From the NCBI RefSeq assembly GCF_034190915.1, contig NW_026947491.1:19904101-19968100 (forward strand): a stretch of 64,000 nucleotides of DNA, in the 5' to 3' direction. Below, piece after piece: positions 25,610 through 38,240 of this stretch. Positions within the stretch are counted from its first letter, which is position 1, and every line of letters starts with the position of its first letter. This DNA comes from Cavia porcellus. Its lineage: Eukaryota > Chordata > Mammalia > Rodentia > Caviidae. Position numbers and translations under genes: made by a program. The notes beneath the pieces are model-generated. The model did no database searches, was not told where the DNA came from, and saw only the letters and a list, made by a program, of their open reading frames with translations.

Positions 25610-26322
25610 ATAAATAACAATGAAGATAACATAGTTACCAAGTTCTAGTTGAGGTGGAATTTTAGGGGCAATGTCATTGTGTTCAAGGTTGATATAATCA
25701 TTCATAATTTGAGATAAGCATTTAGATTTTAGGAATAACCTGCAGAGAACAAGATTAGAAGCTGAACCTAGGAAGCAAGTATCCATCCAGCAGCTACATT
25801 TGGTCATGTGAGGATAGGTCATTTCACATGAATATCCTTCTCCTCTCCAATGGATCAAAATATCTCTGTAAGCGAAGCACAGATCACACACACTTTTACA
25901 GTTTATGCTGGATATGATTGTGTAGGGCTTGGATCACAGGGTGATTTAGAGCAAGGAGCAAATGAACCTCTAGTGACAACAATCACGGAGCAAGGTCTCA
26001 AGCAGCACGAATGGCCCTGAAGGAGATAGGTCAGAGAGACACAGATGAATCTGTGCTCATGTTCCTCCTGAAGTAGCAGCAGCACAGCCTGGATGTGGAG
26101 AGACTAAAGCTGGGGCATGAATAGGCAGAAGAGGCTTGATGGCACTGATCTTGGATTAGGAGTTTGAGGCCATCATTGCCTGCTTCTTATTCCTCTAAAT
26201 CAAATTTCCACTTATCATAGATTCTAACTCAACCAGAATTCAGCATAAGATGTTGCTCTCAGCACTACCGAAGAACAAGAAATATCCCAGTTTTCCCTTC
26301 ACATAGGAAATGAGCTCCCCAC
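25610..26322. other. 5' flank of clan II unit 4
   Basis: Aligns with 39340-40050 and 55490-56170. No gene seen. Confidence 0.6.
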
Positions 26323-26330
26323 GTGCAAAT
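26323..26330 (+). promoter_or_regulatory. Mutated octamer of unit 4
   Basis: GTGCAAAT in the place of ATGCAAAT, in a flanking context shared with 40053 and 56178. Confidence 0.55.
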
Positions 26331-26441
26331 TCACCATCCAACACTAGAGTTAATATCTGCTCATGGGCCGTGGGGGTCCACAGCTGCATCCCCAGATAGG
26401 GCTGAGGTCTCTCAGGAAGGCAGGGCTGTGCCTTCCAGAAG

Positions 26442-26904
26442 ATGAGTTTTCTGGGTCCTGTCTTGTGCCTGGTGACAGATTCTCATGTGAGTGTACTCAG
26501 TGTGGGATTTGAGTATGGGATGGTTTAAAAGCAACTGTCTGACAGGAACGTCTTTTATATTTTGCCTAGTTGTCCTCTCCCAGGGGCAATTGTAGGAATT
26601 GGAGGCTGGCCTACTGAAGCCCTCACAGACCCTGTCCCTCACCTGAAGTGTCTCTAGATTCTACAACTGGTGCTTATGACTGAGCTGGATCCCTCAGCTC
26701 CCGGGGAAGAACCCAGAGTGGATGGGGCACATAAAGTATGATAGCAGTAGGTAGAACCCTTCCTCTAGAACCTCATCTCTATCTCCAGAGACACAGGCAA
26801 GAACCAGTTCTCCCTGCAGCTGAACACTGTCACCATGGAGGACCCTGCCACCTATTGCTGTGCAAGGGACACAGTGATTTCTTAAGTGAGCCCAGACATC
26901 CCTG
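26442..26904 (+). pseudogene. IGHV pseudogene, clan II (unit 4)
   Basis: The leader starts with ATG (26442) but has lost one G at the exon end, so CATG/GTGAGT became CAT/GTGAGT. The V exon spans about 26570-26869. It carries TAG in place of CAG at mature codon 5, TGA in place of the first conserved cysteine codon, and further breaks at CDR1. Framework 3 ends well preserved with YCCA-like text. The heptamer is a perfect CACAGTG (26870-26876), but the spacer is 19 bp and the nonamer reads ACATCCCTG (26896-26904), so recombination should be poor. Confidence 0.88.
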
Positions 26905-26919
26905 CAGGGAAACATATGA

Positions 26920-26933
26920 CCAGTAGGTGATGT
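26920..26933 (+). promoter_or_regulatory. Eroded CTCF-core-like site after unit 4
   Basis: CCAGTAGGTGATGT, 15 bp after the nonamer-like element. The order of the flanking bases matches the intact sites at 40665 and 56789. Confidence 0.35.
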
Positions 26934-27128
26934 TCCACACACATTGCTGTAAGGAACTAACTTCACAGCCCTGTAGTGACAGGGCTAGAGGGTTTTCTCT
27001 TCATGTGATTAACATCTCCATCAGTAGCCCATTAACTGAGATCCCAGTTATCATTTACAGTCTGATCCTGCAGAGTTACACTTTCATGAATCAGGCTTTT
27101 GTTTTCCCATACATTTTCTTGCTCATTG

Positions 27129-27140
27129 CATAATACGTTT

Positions 27141-27142
<2 letters not shown>
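27129..27142. repeat. Target-site duplication of LINE-1 copy 3 (left)
   Basis: CATAATACGTTTTC, repeated exactly at 34235-34248. The surrounding sequence, with L1 removed, matches the uninterrupted 3' flanks at ~40870 and ~56990. Confidence 0.95.
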
Positions 27143-27173
<31 letters not shown>

Positions 27174-28237
27174 TTAAGAGGAAAAAGAGAAAAACACAAA
27201 ACAAGACAAAGCAGTGTAAGGTTACACATAATACAGAACTACAAAAAAAAAAATAAACTAAACATAACAGTAAGAAATCACCTGTTAATAGATTACATAA
27301 TATCATCTTGGAAATAGTTGCTCAAATCACAGTATCAAAGAATACAAAGTAGACATTCAAACGGAGAGACTGCAAACAGCTGTGTTCAATGATCCAAAAA
27401 CATTAATATATTCAGCTATTTAACATCCCTAAACACACTTGTTGTTATATCCGTTAGAGCTCTTTTTTTTTTCCCCTCCCTCTCTTTTTTATAACAAAAT
27501 TTACACATTTTGGATTTTATTACTCCTCAGTTCTCATTACTCTCTTGGGGGGGAGATAATAAAGTCAAATATGGCAAAACAAAGCTGTAAGTCCAAACCA
27601 AGGATAGACATAGCACATGATGTAGAACAGAGTACAAGGTCATCAACAATGGTTATCAACATTGTCTCTTGTTTCCTTAAAAGGAATTGTCTATCTCATT
27701 AGATATTATAAAGTTGGACAAAACAGTGGAGAACAAGACCAATAAAACTTAGGCATTGTGAACATTGCAGGACTTCCAAAGGAGACAATAGTCAAACCAG
27801 AATGGGCATCTTTGTGAATCTTATTGCCTTCAAATTAGTTGCCTATACCTTCAAACTTGCTACTGTCGCACAGAATGGAACAGAGTCTAATCAGTCAAAA
27901 CAAGATCTTGGGAGTATTACAGGACTTCAAAACAAGTTAATAGGAGATCAAAAAGAGTTACTACTATATATCCTAATTTTTTAAGTTTTTCCCTTAATTA
28001 AAATAAACATAAGAAATAGCTAAATAATTTTTTTTAAAGAATAGTAGTTACCATAGTGTCTGTCTTTTTCCTTAAAATATTTGGATAAAACTTCATATAC
28101 TATAGCTTCAAATATTTCCATATCAAAAAGCCCAGAGTAAAGCCTTTCTAATTAATAAGTGAAAATTTTATAAGGCTTCAAGGCCACATAATGGGGAATC
28201 ATGATTATCACATATTTTTATATATTTGAATCATTAC

Positions 28238-31200
28238 TTACATTAGGGAAACTATTCGGTATTCATACATGCGAGATTGATTTATTTCACTTATGAGTAT
28301 GGTCTCAAGCTGCGCCCATTTATTGATAAATATCTCAATGCAATCCTTCTTTATAGCTGAATAATACTCCATTGTATAGAAATACCACAACTTTTTTATC
28401 CATTCCTCAGTTGATGGACACTTGGGTTGTTTCCAAGATCTGGCGATTACAAATTGTGCTGCTATAAACATAGGTGCACATATATCCCTGTGGTATGATG
28501 CTTTCAGTTCTTCTGGGAATATGCCTAGAAGTGGAATAGCTGGAATAAATGGGATTTCCAATCCCAACTTTTTGAGAAACCTCCAGACAGATCTCCACAA
28601 AGGCTGTACCAGTCTACGCTCCCACCAACAGTGCAGGAGAGTTCCTTTTTCCCCACAGCCTCTCCAGCATTTGTTGTTGTTGGTTTTCTTGATCCTGGCC
28701 ATTCTTTCAGGAGTGAGATGGTATCTCAGTGTGGTTTTAATTTGCATTTCTCTAATGGCCAATGATGATGAGCATTTTTTCATGTATTTATTTGCCATTT
28801 GCATTTCTTCATCTGAGAATTGCGTATTCATCTCAGATGCCCATTTTTGGATTGGATCTTTGAATTTTGAAGGTCTGAGTTTTTTTAATTCTTTATATGT
28901 TTTAGACAAGAGGCCCTTGTCTGAGAGAGAGTTCACTAAAATCTTTTCCCAGTTTGTGGGTTTTCTTTTCACTATGCTGGAGATTTCTTTTGACATGCAA
29001 AAACTTTTTAATAAGAAGAGGTCCCAGTTATTGATTCTGGGAAGTATTTCCCGTGCAGTTTGAGTCCTATTCATGAATTCTCTACCTACTCCTACGCCTC
29101 CAAGGTTTCTACCCAATTTGTCTTCCAATAGATTTAGCGTTTCTGTTTTAATATTCAGATCTTTGACCCATTTAGATTTTAATTTAGTACATGGTGATAG
29201 ACATGGGTCTAGCTTTAGTTTTCGGCAAATGGAGAGCCAGTTTTTCCAGCACCATTTATTAAAGAGACTGTCGTTCTTCCAGTGAACCTGCTTGGCTCCT
29301 TTATCGAAGATAAGGTGGTTGAGTGTGTTTGTAGTTGTGGTTGTATCTTCTAATCTATTCCATTGATCTTCAGCTCTGTTTTGATTCCAATACCATGTTG
29401 ATTTTACTACTGTTGCTTTGTAGTATAATTTCAAGTCAGGGATTGTGATGCCTCCTGCTTTGTCTTTGCTGCTTAGAATTGCTTTTGCGATTCTAGGTCT
29501 CTTCTGGTTCCAGATGAAATTTAGGAGTGATTTCTCTAGATCTATAAGGTATGTTGATGGTATTTCTATTGGGATTGCATTGAATCTGTATAAGAGTTTT
29601 GGGAGAATGGCCATCTTCACAATGTTTGTTCTTCCTATCCATGAGCAAGGGATGTCTTTCCATTTTCTGAGATCATCTTCAATTTCCTTTTTCAGTGTAA
29701 TATAGTTTTCACTGTATAAGTCTTTCACTTCTTTTGTAAGAGTAATTCCTAAATATTTCATTTTTTTGCTTGCTAATGTGAATAGACCAGTTTCCCTTAT
29801 TTCCCTCTCTGTGGTTTTGTTGTTTGTGTATAGGAATGCTATTGATTTCTGAGTATTGATTTTGTATCCAGCCACATTACTGAATTTATTTATTGTATCT
29901 AAGAGTCTTTCAATGGAGCTTAGGGGGTCTTCTATGTAGAGTATCATGTCATCTGCAAACAATGACAACTTAACTTCTTCTTTTCCTATCTTTACCCCTT
30001 TTATTTCTCTTTCTTGCCTAATTGCTCTGGCTAGTACTTCCAGTACTATATTAAATAGGAGTGGTGATAAAGGACATCCTTGTCTTGTGCCTGATTTTAA
30101 AGTAAAGGCTTTCAATTTTTGGCCATTTAGTATGATGCTGGCTGTTGGTTTGTCATAAATGGCCTTTATTATATTGAGGTAAAGACCATCTATTCCAATT
30201 TTCTGTAGAGTTTTTATCATGAATAAATGTTGGACCTTATCGAAGGCTTTTTCTGCATCTATAGAAATGATCATGTGATTCTTATTTTTGGCTTTATTGA
30301 TATGGTGAATTACATTTATTGATTTGCGTATGTTGAACCATCCTTGCATTCCTGGGATGAATCCCACTTGGTCATGGTGTATAATCTTCTTGATGATTTG
30401 CTGGATCCTATTTGCCAATATTTTATTGAGGATTTTTGCATCTGTGTTCATTAGGGAGATCGGTCTATAGTTCTCTTTTTTAGTTGGGTCTTTCTCAGGT
30501 TTTGGTACTAGAGTGATATTTGCTTCCAGGAATGACTTAGGCAGGATTGCTTCCCTTTCAATTTCATTGAATAGTTTGAGGAGTGTCGGCATTAGGTCTT
30601 CTTTGTATTTCTTGTAGAATTCTGCAGTGAATCCATCTGGGCCTGGGCTCTTCTTGGTGGGTAAGGACTTAATTACATTTTCAATTTCAGTAACCGAGAT
30701 TGGGTTATTCAACAGTTTTACATCCTCTTGATCTAGCTTTGGCACTTCATATGCTTCTAAGAAACTGTCTATTTCTTCTGTGTTATCAAACTTTTGAGAG
30801 TAGAGGTTTTCAAAATAGGTGTTGATGATCTTCTGTATTTCTATTGGGTCTGTAGTGACTTCTCCTTTTTCATTTCTTATTGCATGAATTTGAGCTTTTT
30901 CTTCCCTTTTTTTAATAAGGTTGGCTAGGGGCTTATCGATTTTATTTATTCTTTCAAAGAACCAACTCTTTGATTTGTTGATCCTTTGGATTGTTTTCTT
31001 AGTCTCTATTGCATTGATTTCTGCTCTGATTTTTATAATTTCCTCTCTTCTTTTGGCTTTGGGCTTGACTTGCTCTTCCTTTTCTAGCTGTTTGAGGTGT
31101 AGCATCAAGTTATTTATTTGTATTCATTCTGTTTTCCTGATGTGGGAACTCAGTGCAATAAATTTTCCTCTCAGAACGGCTTTCATTGTATCCCACAGAT

Positions 31201-32077
31201 TCCGGTAAGTTGTATCTGCATTTTCATTTTCTTTTAGGTATTGTTTGATTTCTTCTTTAATTTCTTCTGTGACCCACTGATTACTCAAGAGTGTGTTATT
31301 CAGTTTCCATGTGTTTGTGGGATTTTTGCGGTATCTTTTATCATTAATTTCTAATTTCAGAGCGCTGTGATCCGATAACATGCAAGGGATGATTTCAGCT
31401 CTTTTGCACTTGTTTAAATATGTTTTATGAGCTAATATATGGTCTATTTTAGAAAATGATCCATGTACTGCTGAGAAGAATGTGTATTCTGATGTTGTTG
31501 GGTGGAACATTCTGTATATGTCTATCAAACCCATTTGTTCACAGGTATGATTCAGTTCTGTTATTTCTTTACTCATTTTCTGTCTGGTCGATCTGTCCCT
31601 TGGTGTCAATGGCGTATTAAGGTCTCCCGTTACAATTGTGTTACTGATAATTTGAGTTTTCATTTCTGTTAATAATTGTTTTATATAACTGGGCGCTCTG
31701 GAGTTTGGTGCGTATATATTTAAGATAGTTATCTCTTCCTCTTGGAGTTTTCCCCTTACGAGTATGTAGTGACCTTCTTTGTCCTTTATGGTCATTGTTG
31801 GTTTAAAGTTCACGTTGTCTGCAAACAGAATGGCTACTCCTGCCTTTTTTTGGATTCCTGCTGCATGAAGAATTGTTTTCCATCCTTTGACTTTCAGTCT
31901 GTGAGTATCCTTCTGGGTTAGATGGGTTTCCTGTAAACAGCATATGGTTGGATTTTGTTTCTTGATCCATTCTGCTAGTCTGTTTCTTTTGATTGGTGCA
32001 TTGAGACCATTTACATTAATGGTTATTACTGTTAAATGTTGTTTAATTGTAGGATTCTTATCTCTCTGTTGTTGCAT
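28238..32077 (-). pseudogene. L1 ORF2 with a single nonsense codon
   Basis: The reading frame spans 1279 codons plus terminal stop and is broken only at codon 318 (TGA, 31126-31124). Copy 2 has CGA at that codon, so this is a CpG transition. Before the break lies the endonuclease domain (QETHL, GDLNTPL and SDHSALKLE motifs). After it come the reverse transcriptase (catalytic FADD near 29950) and the Cys-rich C terminus ([16 protein letters not shown], near 28650). The truncated product would be an endonuclease without RT. The frame on both sides of the stop is the same. Confidence 0.95.
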
Positions 32078-32096
32078 CTTTATCTTTCTGTTCTGT

Positions 32097-33146
32097 TTAA
32101 TTATTTGCTTTGCTTAGTGGTTTTTTCCTTTGTGTATCTAAACTGTCTTTCAATATTTTTTGCAGGGTTGGTTTGGTGTTCATGAAGTTCTTCAGCTGTT
32201 CTTTGTCATGGAAGTTTCGTATTTCACCATCTATTTTAAATGATAGTGTTGCAGGATATATCAGTCTAGGTTGGAAATCATTTTGCTTTAGGATCTGGAA
32301 TACTTCACTCCATGCTCTTCTTGACTTTATTGTTTGTGCTGAGAAGTCTGCTGTGATTCTGATAGGTTTTCCTTTATAAGTGATCTGTCTTTTCTCTCTG
32401 ACAGCTTTTAATAATCTATTCTTGTGTTGGATTTCTGGGATGGTGATTATTATATGTCTGGGTGTAGTTTTATTTTGGTTATGACTATTTGGAGTTCTAT
32501 ATGCTTCACTGATCCTGATGTCAGTTTCTGATCTCATGCTTGGGAAGTTTTCAGCTATTGCTTCTCTAAATATCCTCTTGATATCCTTTATGTTGTCTCC
32601 TTCTTTTTCATTAATCCCTATCATTCTTATGTTATTCTTCTTTGCATCATCTTGCAGTTGTTGAATTGTTATTTCCTGATTCCTTGTTATTTTTAAAAGA
32701 TCTTTCCTTTCCTGTTCACTAGCTGCAATCCTGTCTTCAAGGTCTGAAATTCTGTCTTCACTTTCATTAAGGCGGTTTTTACAACTTTCAGTGGAGTTTT
32801 TTATTTCCTGTATATCTCTGTGCATCTGCATTATGTATTCTGTTTGTTTCTTATATTGCTCGTCTAGGGATTCTATCTTTTTGTTTAATTCCTCCAATTT
32901 TTTATCTGTGTTTTCTTTAGATATATTTAGAATCTCTTTCATTTCTTTTATCATTTCTTCTTTTATCTGAGAAATTATTTCGAGTTTGAATTTCTTTAAA
33001 GCTTCCTGGAGTTGCTTGTCAACTTCAGTAGCTATTGTGTCTAATATATGAGGAGGATGGGATATATTTTCTTCTAAATACACTTCTAGGGTTTCCTGAG
33101 TTGGGCTGGAGGTTTGAGGTTGTAATTTGGTCTTTCGTTTTGTCAT
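32097..33146 (-). CDS. LINE-1 ORF1 protein, intact
   Basis: A 349-residue open frame starting [11 protein letters not shown] and ending LSKANN. L1 ORF1p is a trimeric RNA-binding chaperone that coats L1 RNA in the cytoplasm. Residues ~45-150 show leucine/isoleucine heptads and many charged residues, typical of its coiled coil. Next comes an RRM-like part ([19 protein letters not shown] region), then the basic C-terminal domain ending near [16 protein letters not shown]. The start is the first ATG after the 5' UTR and matches the homologous position in copies 1 and 2. Whether it is expressed cannot be seen here; promoter monomers lie upstream. Confidence 0.93.
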   Translation of the reverse strand: MTKRKTKLQPQTSSPTQETLEVYLEENISHPPHILDTIATEVDKQLQEALKKFKLEIISQIKEEMIKEMKEILNISKENTDKKLEELNKKIESLDEQYKKQTEYIMQMHRDIQEIKNSTESCKNRLNESEDRISDLEDRIAASEQERKDLLKITRNQEITIQQLQDDAKKNNIRMIGINEKEGDNIKDIKRIFREAIAENFPSMRSETDIRISEAYRTPNSHNQNKTTPRHIIITIPEIQHKNRLLKAVREKRQITYKGKPIRITADFSAQTIKSRRAWSEVFQILKQNDFQPRLIYPATLSFKIDGEIRNFHDKEQLKNFMNTKPTLQKILKDSLDTQRKKPLSKANN

Positions 33147-33549
33147 TTTCCTATATTTCTGTGTTTCAAGTGTTATTTGAAAGCTTCCTCAGGATCTGTT
33201 GAAAATCCCCTTCTATGTTTGCAGCTACTGAGACTCTGGCACCCCTCTACCCCAGGCCATTGGGCCTGCAGAACCAATGGCCCTTCTCTGCTTGATCAGA
33301 ACTCCGCGGTTCCAGACAAGCTGGGCCTCAGGGACACTGTGCACCCACCTGCCCCTTGGTAGATCCACAGCTCTTGGATCGCAGCCGGGTTAGGGTACTC
33401 ACCACAGACCGCAGTGCCTCAGGAGCCTGTGATCCCTCCCTGCTGGCAGAGATATCCACAAACCTCCAGACAAAGGAAGGGCCTCCTGCGGGCACTCCGG
33501 ATCTACCCCGCTCCTCCTCTGCACGCAGATGGCTATGCGCGGCTGGGCT

Positions 33550-34234
33550 CAGGCCGAGGTGCCTCAGGAACCCGGGACCCCTCCTCCTCCAGACAAAGGA
33601 AGGGGCCTCTGCAGGCGGCTCCGGGTCCGCGCAGCTCCTCCTCCGCACACCGACGGCCAGGCGCGGCTGGGTACGGGCCGAGGTGCCCCAGGAACCTGGG
33701 ACCCCTCCTCCTCCAGACAAAGGACGGGGCCTCTGCAGGCGGCTCCGGGTCCGCGCAGCTCCTCCTCCGCACACCGACGGCCAGGCGCGGCTGGGTACGG
33801 GCCGAGGTGCCCCAGGAACCCGGGACCCTTCCTCCTCCAGACAAAGGACGGGGCCTCTGCAGGCGGCTCCGGGTCCGCGCAGCTCCTCCTCCGCACACCG
33901 ACGGCCAGGCGCTGCTGGGTACGGGCCGAGGTGCCCCAGGAACCCGGGACCCCTCCTCCTCCAGACAAAGGACGGGGCCTCTGCAGGCGGCTCCGGGTCC
34001 GCGCAGCTCCTCCTCCGCTCACCGACGGCCAGGCGCTGCTGGGTACGGGCCGAGGTGCCCCCGGAACCCGGGACCCTTCCTCCTCCAGACAAAGGACGGG
34101 GCCTCTGCAGGCGGCTCCGGGTCCGCGCAGCTCCTCCTCCGCACACCGACGGCCAGGCGCTGCTGGGTACGGGCCGAGGTGCCCCAGGAACCCGGGACCC
34201 CTCCTCCTCCAGACAAAGGACGGGGCCTCTGCCT
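33550..34234 (-). promoter_or_regulatory. L1 5' UTR promoter monomers, 124-bp period
   Basis: AGGTGCC-containing units start at 33557, 33681, 33805, 33929, 34053 and 34177, exactly 124 bp apart, about five and a half copies. They are GC- and CpG-rich and nearly identical, except the unit closest to ORF1. Monomer arrays act as promoters in mouse L1 families, and these are assumed to do the same. Because 124 is not a multiple of 3 and the units lack stops, long but meaningless open frames arise on both strands. Confidence 0.9.
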
Positions 34235-34248
34235 CATAATACGTTTTC
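34235..34248. repeat. Target-site duplication of LINE-1 copy 3 (right)
   Basis: CATAATACGTTTTC, identical to 27129-27142. Confidence 0.95.
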
Positions 34249-35576
34249 AATGGATCCATTTCTCCCATCTCAAGAAATTATACAGTCTGATCAGTTTAGC
34301 TATGGAAACACATAACCATGAAAATTATTTCTGTGTTCACTGCCAGTCTTTCCTCCACCTTTGGAGGCATCTGGAAGTTGTGTTATCTACAAGGTCACTT
34401 CCCAGTTCTTGTTCATGCAAAGTCCTTTTCTCCAAATGCCTGGACACCTTTGTAAACATTGATCTGAGTGCTCATCTATTATTAGAGCTGTTCATTTCCT
34501 CACCCTTGGTGATGTGGTGCAATGCCTCAGATGCTTTGGTAGACAGCATTTCAGGGTTTTTATGGTAGACACCATCGTGCTCTCTCTCACACAATTTACC
34601 ATCACATTCTCCTCCTGAGAAATTATTTCTCATGACCTATATATCAATACTGTCCAGCCTCAAAATCTCTGATGTATGTTCTCAATCACTGTATCTAACT
34701 GTAACTGAAAGTGGATGTGTTATATTTATTTTACTCTCAATAAAATTGGGACATCTACAAGTTCAGGTTTCAGCATGATTGGGGATGCTGTGTTCTAATT
34801 CATACTCATCTGTTAGTTGACCTTGGAACATGCAGTGGAAGTACCATGACTCCATGAAAGAACAAGATACAGAGCAGAGAGTAGAGCAGAATGAATTCTA
34901 AAGTCTTCTTACATTAGAGAAGAATGCCAATGCTCTCTTCTCTCCCAAGCCCCTGAGGATGATTCTGGACTAGGACTCCAAATTTGTGTGAAATGACAGA
35001 CATCCTTGGGGTAACAGGGATTGAGCCATTGGAAAATGTTGTTGAGAGGATTTTCTGAGATTCTCAAAACAAGAGTGAATCCACAAAATGATTCCCTCCT
35101 GATTGTTTTTCTCAAGTCAGTCAACTAACAAGACTCCAATGCAGAATTTCCTTTTTCTAAAAAAAATTATTCTTGCATGAAAAACACAACCAAATTGTCT
35201 TTTCTGTCGGTATTTTCTATAGAGTAAAATTTGATGTTCACTCAACAGCCTGAAACACAGCATAATATTTGTGTAGAAAAATTGAAACAGTTCAAATGTC
35301 TTTCCGAGATGTAGCAGTGTACAAACTGGAAAATGTTCAAAATACACTCACTTTAATGCTTCCAAGGCAGACCAATTTGTTAGAAAAACACACGTTATGC
35401 GCATGTGAAAAATAAAATTAGACACACAGCTAAATAGCACTGTATCATCTCATAATGAGATTTAACATCTTGTGCTACCAAATTATAGCTACTGAACTTG
35501 GCCAGTGCACTCAGCCGATTGGGCACTGCTCTCTCTGAGCAATCCGTTAGCAGAACAGGATATATAGCAGGAGGCC
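34249..35576. other. 3' flank of unit 4 and 5' flank of unit 5
   Basis: Continues the V flank interrupted at 27128 and aligns with 56990-57780 and, near its end, with 4060-4320. No gene seen. Confidence 0.6.
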
Positions 35577-35584
35577 ATGCAAAT
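35577..35584 (+). promoter_or_regulatory. Ig octamer of clan III unit 5
   Basis: Perfect ATGCAAAT, 119 bp before the start codon, in a block shared with 4324 and 63744. Confidence 0.85.
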
Positions 35585-35695
35585 AGGGCCTCCCTCTGCT
35601 GATGAAAACCAGGCCCTGAGGCTCTGAGTTAGAACACAACTTTGGATGCCAGCTCTTGTTCGTTAGCGGTGAGAGCTGACCACAAACGGCTCACC

Positions 35696-36189
<494 letters not shown>

Positions 36190-36209
36190 TCACTCTGGAG
36201 ATGGTCGGG

Positions 36210-36223
36210 CCAGCAGGGGGCGC
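36210..36223 (+). promoter_or_regulatory. CTCF core site 20 bp after RSS (unit 5)
   Basis: CCAGCAGGGGGCGC, a textbook CTCF core. Placement directly beyond the RSS is as described for mouse VH81X. Binding is inferred. Confidence 0.75.
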
Positions 36224-37079
36224 CGCGATTCAGGGAGACCCAGTCAGGACCACAGGAGCAGTTGCAGAAAAGGAGGTAGGGGTGAGGTCTTCCTGGGTGC
36301 CTCTGGGATTTCTCTTCTGCCTTAAATCCTAGGACCTGAGCCGACTCTGCAGTGCACGAAGTGCAATGAAGTATTTAAGTCCATGTTCACATCATTAGTT
36401 CCATGCAGTTGCATAGGAAATTCACTCAATACCAATCTCAACATAAATTGTAAAATTCACATTAGTTTTTTGAAACATCTAATGAAGATCATTATCTAAA
36501 ACTGAACCTCCTAATCTAATCTTAATGTTAAGCCATTACTTTCTGCATAGTTAAACTTTTTAGATTAGGAAATTAAAACTTCCACATCCCTCTCCATTCT
36601 GTCTGAGAACAGGCAGATATCTCCTCCCCAGAGCAACACAGGAGATCAGCTAGGCAGGCTCAGGCCTGGCACCACATAGAAGATAATTTCAATCCCTAAG
36701 AGGAACTCCAGAAATTGCCTTTTCTCTTTCTATTTAGCAGACTGTGCATTCCAGTTTTCTATGTGCAGTTGCATTGGGTAAGAGGCACAAGTGTTGCTGT
36801 CACTGCCCACCCTCTCTCCGCCTGAACCATCATGATGTGCAGCCTTGATTGCTTAGGGGACAAGATACATTTCGACGAGTCCTCACTCAGTTCAGCCCAG
36901 AAATCCCACAGCAGCTCCCTTAGGGAATTAGATGGGATCTGAACCTTTTGTAGTTGTTGATTTGGAACCCAAGGATGTGAAAAGGAATAATGAGAAGCAG
37001 ACATTTGCTCTTGAGTTTTGGGCACAGGATAGGGAGGGAGGAGGTCATGTGTTACAGGGCATAGGTCTTTCTACTCAAT
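36224..37079. other. 3' flank of unit 5
   Basis: Aligns with 58050-58920 and, in part, with 5133-5430 plus 13340-13740. No gene seen. Confidence 0.6.
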
Positions 37080-37620
37080 TGTCTTAGTTAGTTTTTATTC
37101 ATTGCTGAGACAAAATCCCTGATTCCCAATGTTGGGAAAGGAAAGGTTTATTCCTTACAGTTTTTGGAGGTTTCAGTCCATACTCATTTGGCTCTAAAAC
37201 AGTGTGACGTGGAGGGGCCACCATTCATGGCTCCTGCAAAAACCAAGGTGGAAATGGCAAAAGAGAAAGACAAGCCTTCTTTCTGCCATTACATCACACC
37301 TTGGCTCCACTCCTATGTGGGTGGAGCATTGATACCATCAACCCAAGCACTATACAGTGAACCAATCATAAATGCATACTGTAAATAAATGAGGCCTCTG
37401 GGCCACTGACATAAACTATGACATCAACCAAGCTAATTGGTGGCTCAGGAACAAACATTCTGCACCAAGGAAATATTTTCTGAACATAACTTGCTCTCAA
37501 TCTGCTGACTGTTGTCTGGAAGATCTGCTCTAAATTTATCGCATTCATTCCAGGAGCCCTGAACCTCTGTGGAGTGAGTCCTTTCCTCATTGTGCAATCA
37601 TAGTAAATCATGCTTTGGTC
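37080..37620. repeat. Probable interspersed repeat, unclassified
   Basis: Begins where the V-flank homology with 58920 ends. The text (GCTGAGACAAAATCCCTGAT, then GGTTTATTCCTTACAG) resembles a rodent medium-reiteration repeat. No target-site duplication or terminal repeats located, and the right end is uncertain. Confidence 0.35.
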
Positions 37621-38234
37621 CAGAGTTTCCCTTCAGTTTTCTCTGTTTCATTTCAGAGTTTAGAATGGGCAAATCTGGGAAGAGTACAGGAGAGAGGGTG
37701 TTAGGCATGATGCAGGACAAGTGTCATGGCTGCAAACATTACTGAAATAGAAGCAGAGGTTAAGGAGCATAACAGACACTGACACACGGTTTCAAGGAAA
37801 AGCATAGAAAACAAAGAGCAGCAGGTGAAACCTAAGTTAGGCACAGAAATAGGTGTTTTCATTGTTAATCTCACGTGCAGAGCCCCTTGCTGCCCATAGA
37901 GGACCTGAGGAGGAGAACACACTCTAGAGTGTGAACCTTGAGACAAGGGCCCATGTTTTCAGCCTCACTCACATACTCACTCTCTAAACCATAGATAAAT
38001 GTGTGCTTGAGTGGGGCATGGACACTGGTGCCTGACAAGAGAGGAAGAAAGGCTCATCATCCTCTGTGCAGTCCCCCAGTGAGATCACCACACATTTCCC
38101 ATCATGACCCAGCACAGATCCTGGACTTTTCCTACACACAAGAGCATGGAGTTAAGGGGCCACACTAATTATCCATCTTGTGCTCTAAACTGAACCTGAC
38201 AATGGCAGTGACCTTTTCAGTGTTCTTCATGTTC
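37621..38234. other. V-unit spacer
   Basis: Paralogous to 17740-18240 and 54200-54800. No gene seen. Confidence 0.55.
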
Positions 38235-38240
38235 ATCTGG

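Larger units (their letters stand above)
27143..34234 (-). mobile_element. LINE-1 copy 3, young full-length element
   Basis: A 7.1-kb L1 in antisense. On the minus strand it runs: 5' UTR with 124-bp tandem monomers (34234-33550), unique 5' UTR (to 33147), ORF1, a 19-bp gap, ORF2, a 3' UTR of about 1.07 kb with AATAAA, and a pure 29-base A tail (seen as T at 27143-27171). Perfect 14-bp target-site duplications flank it. ORF1 is intact, and ORF2 has one premature stop. The clean tail and undecayed CpGs in the monomers indicate a recent insertion. It sits in the 3' flank of clan II unit 4. Confidence 0.96.

Noticed and set aside
28422..29063. 213-codon plus-strand frame, with a counterpart at 23613-24254 on the minus strand
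   Set aside because: Antisense shadows of L1 ORF2. They recur in each L1 copy and have no independent start context.
33557..34234. Evenly spaced repeats resembling a CRISPR array
   Set aside because: Units are directly adjacent with no unique spacers, and the setting is a mammalian L1 5' UTR.
33328..34568. Long Arg/Pro/Gly-rich open frames on both strands (up to 384 codons)
   Set aside because: They run through the 124-bp L1 promoter monomers in several frames on both strands. The repeating protein text is an artefact of a stop-free GC-rich repeat.
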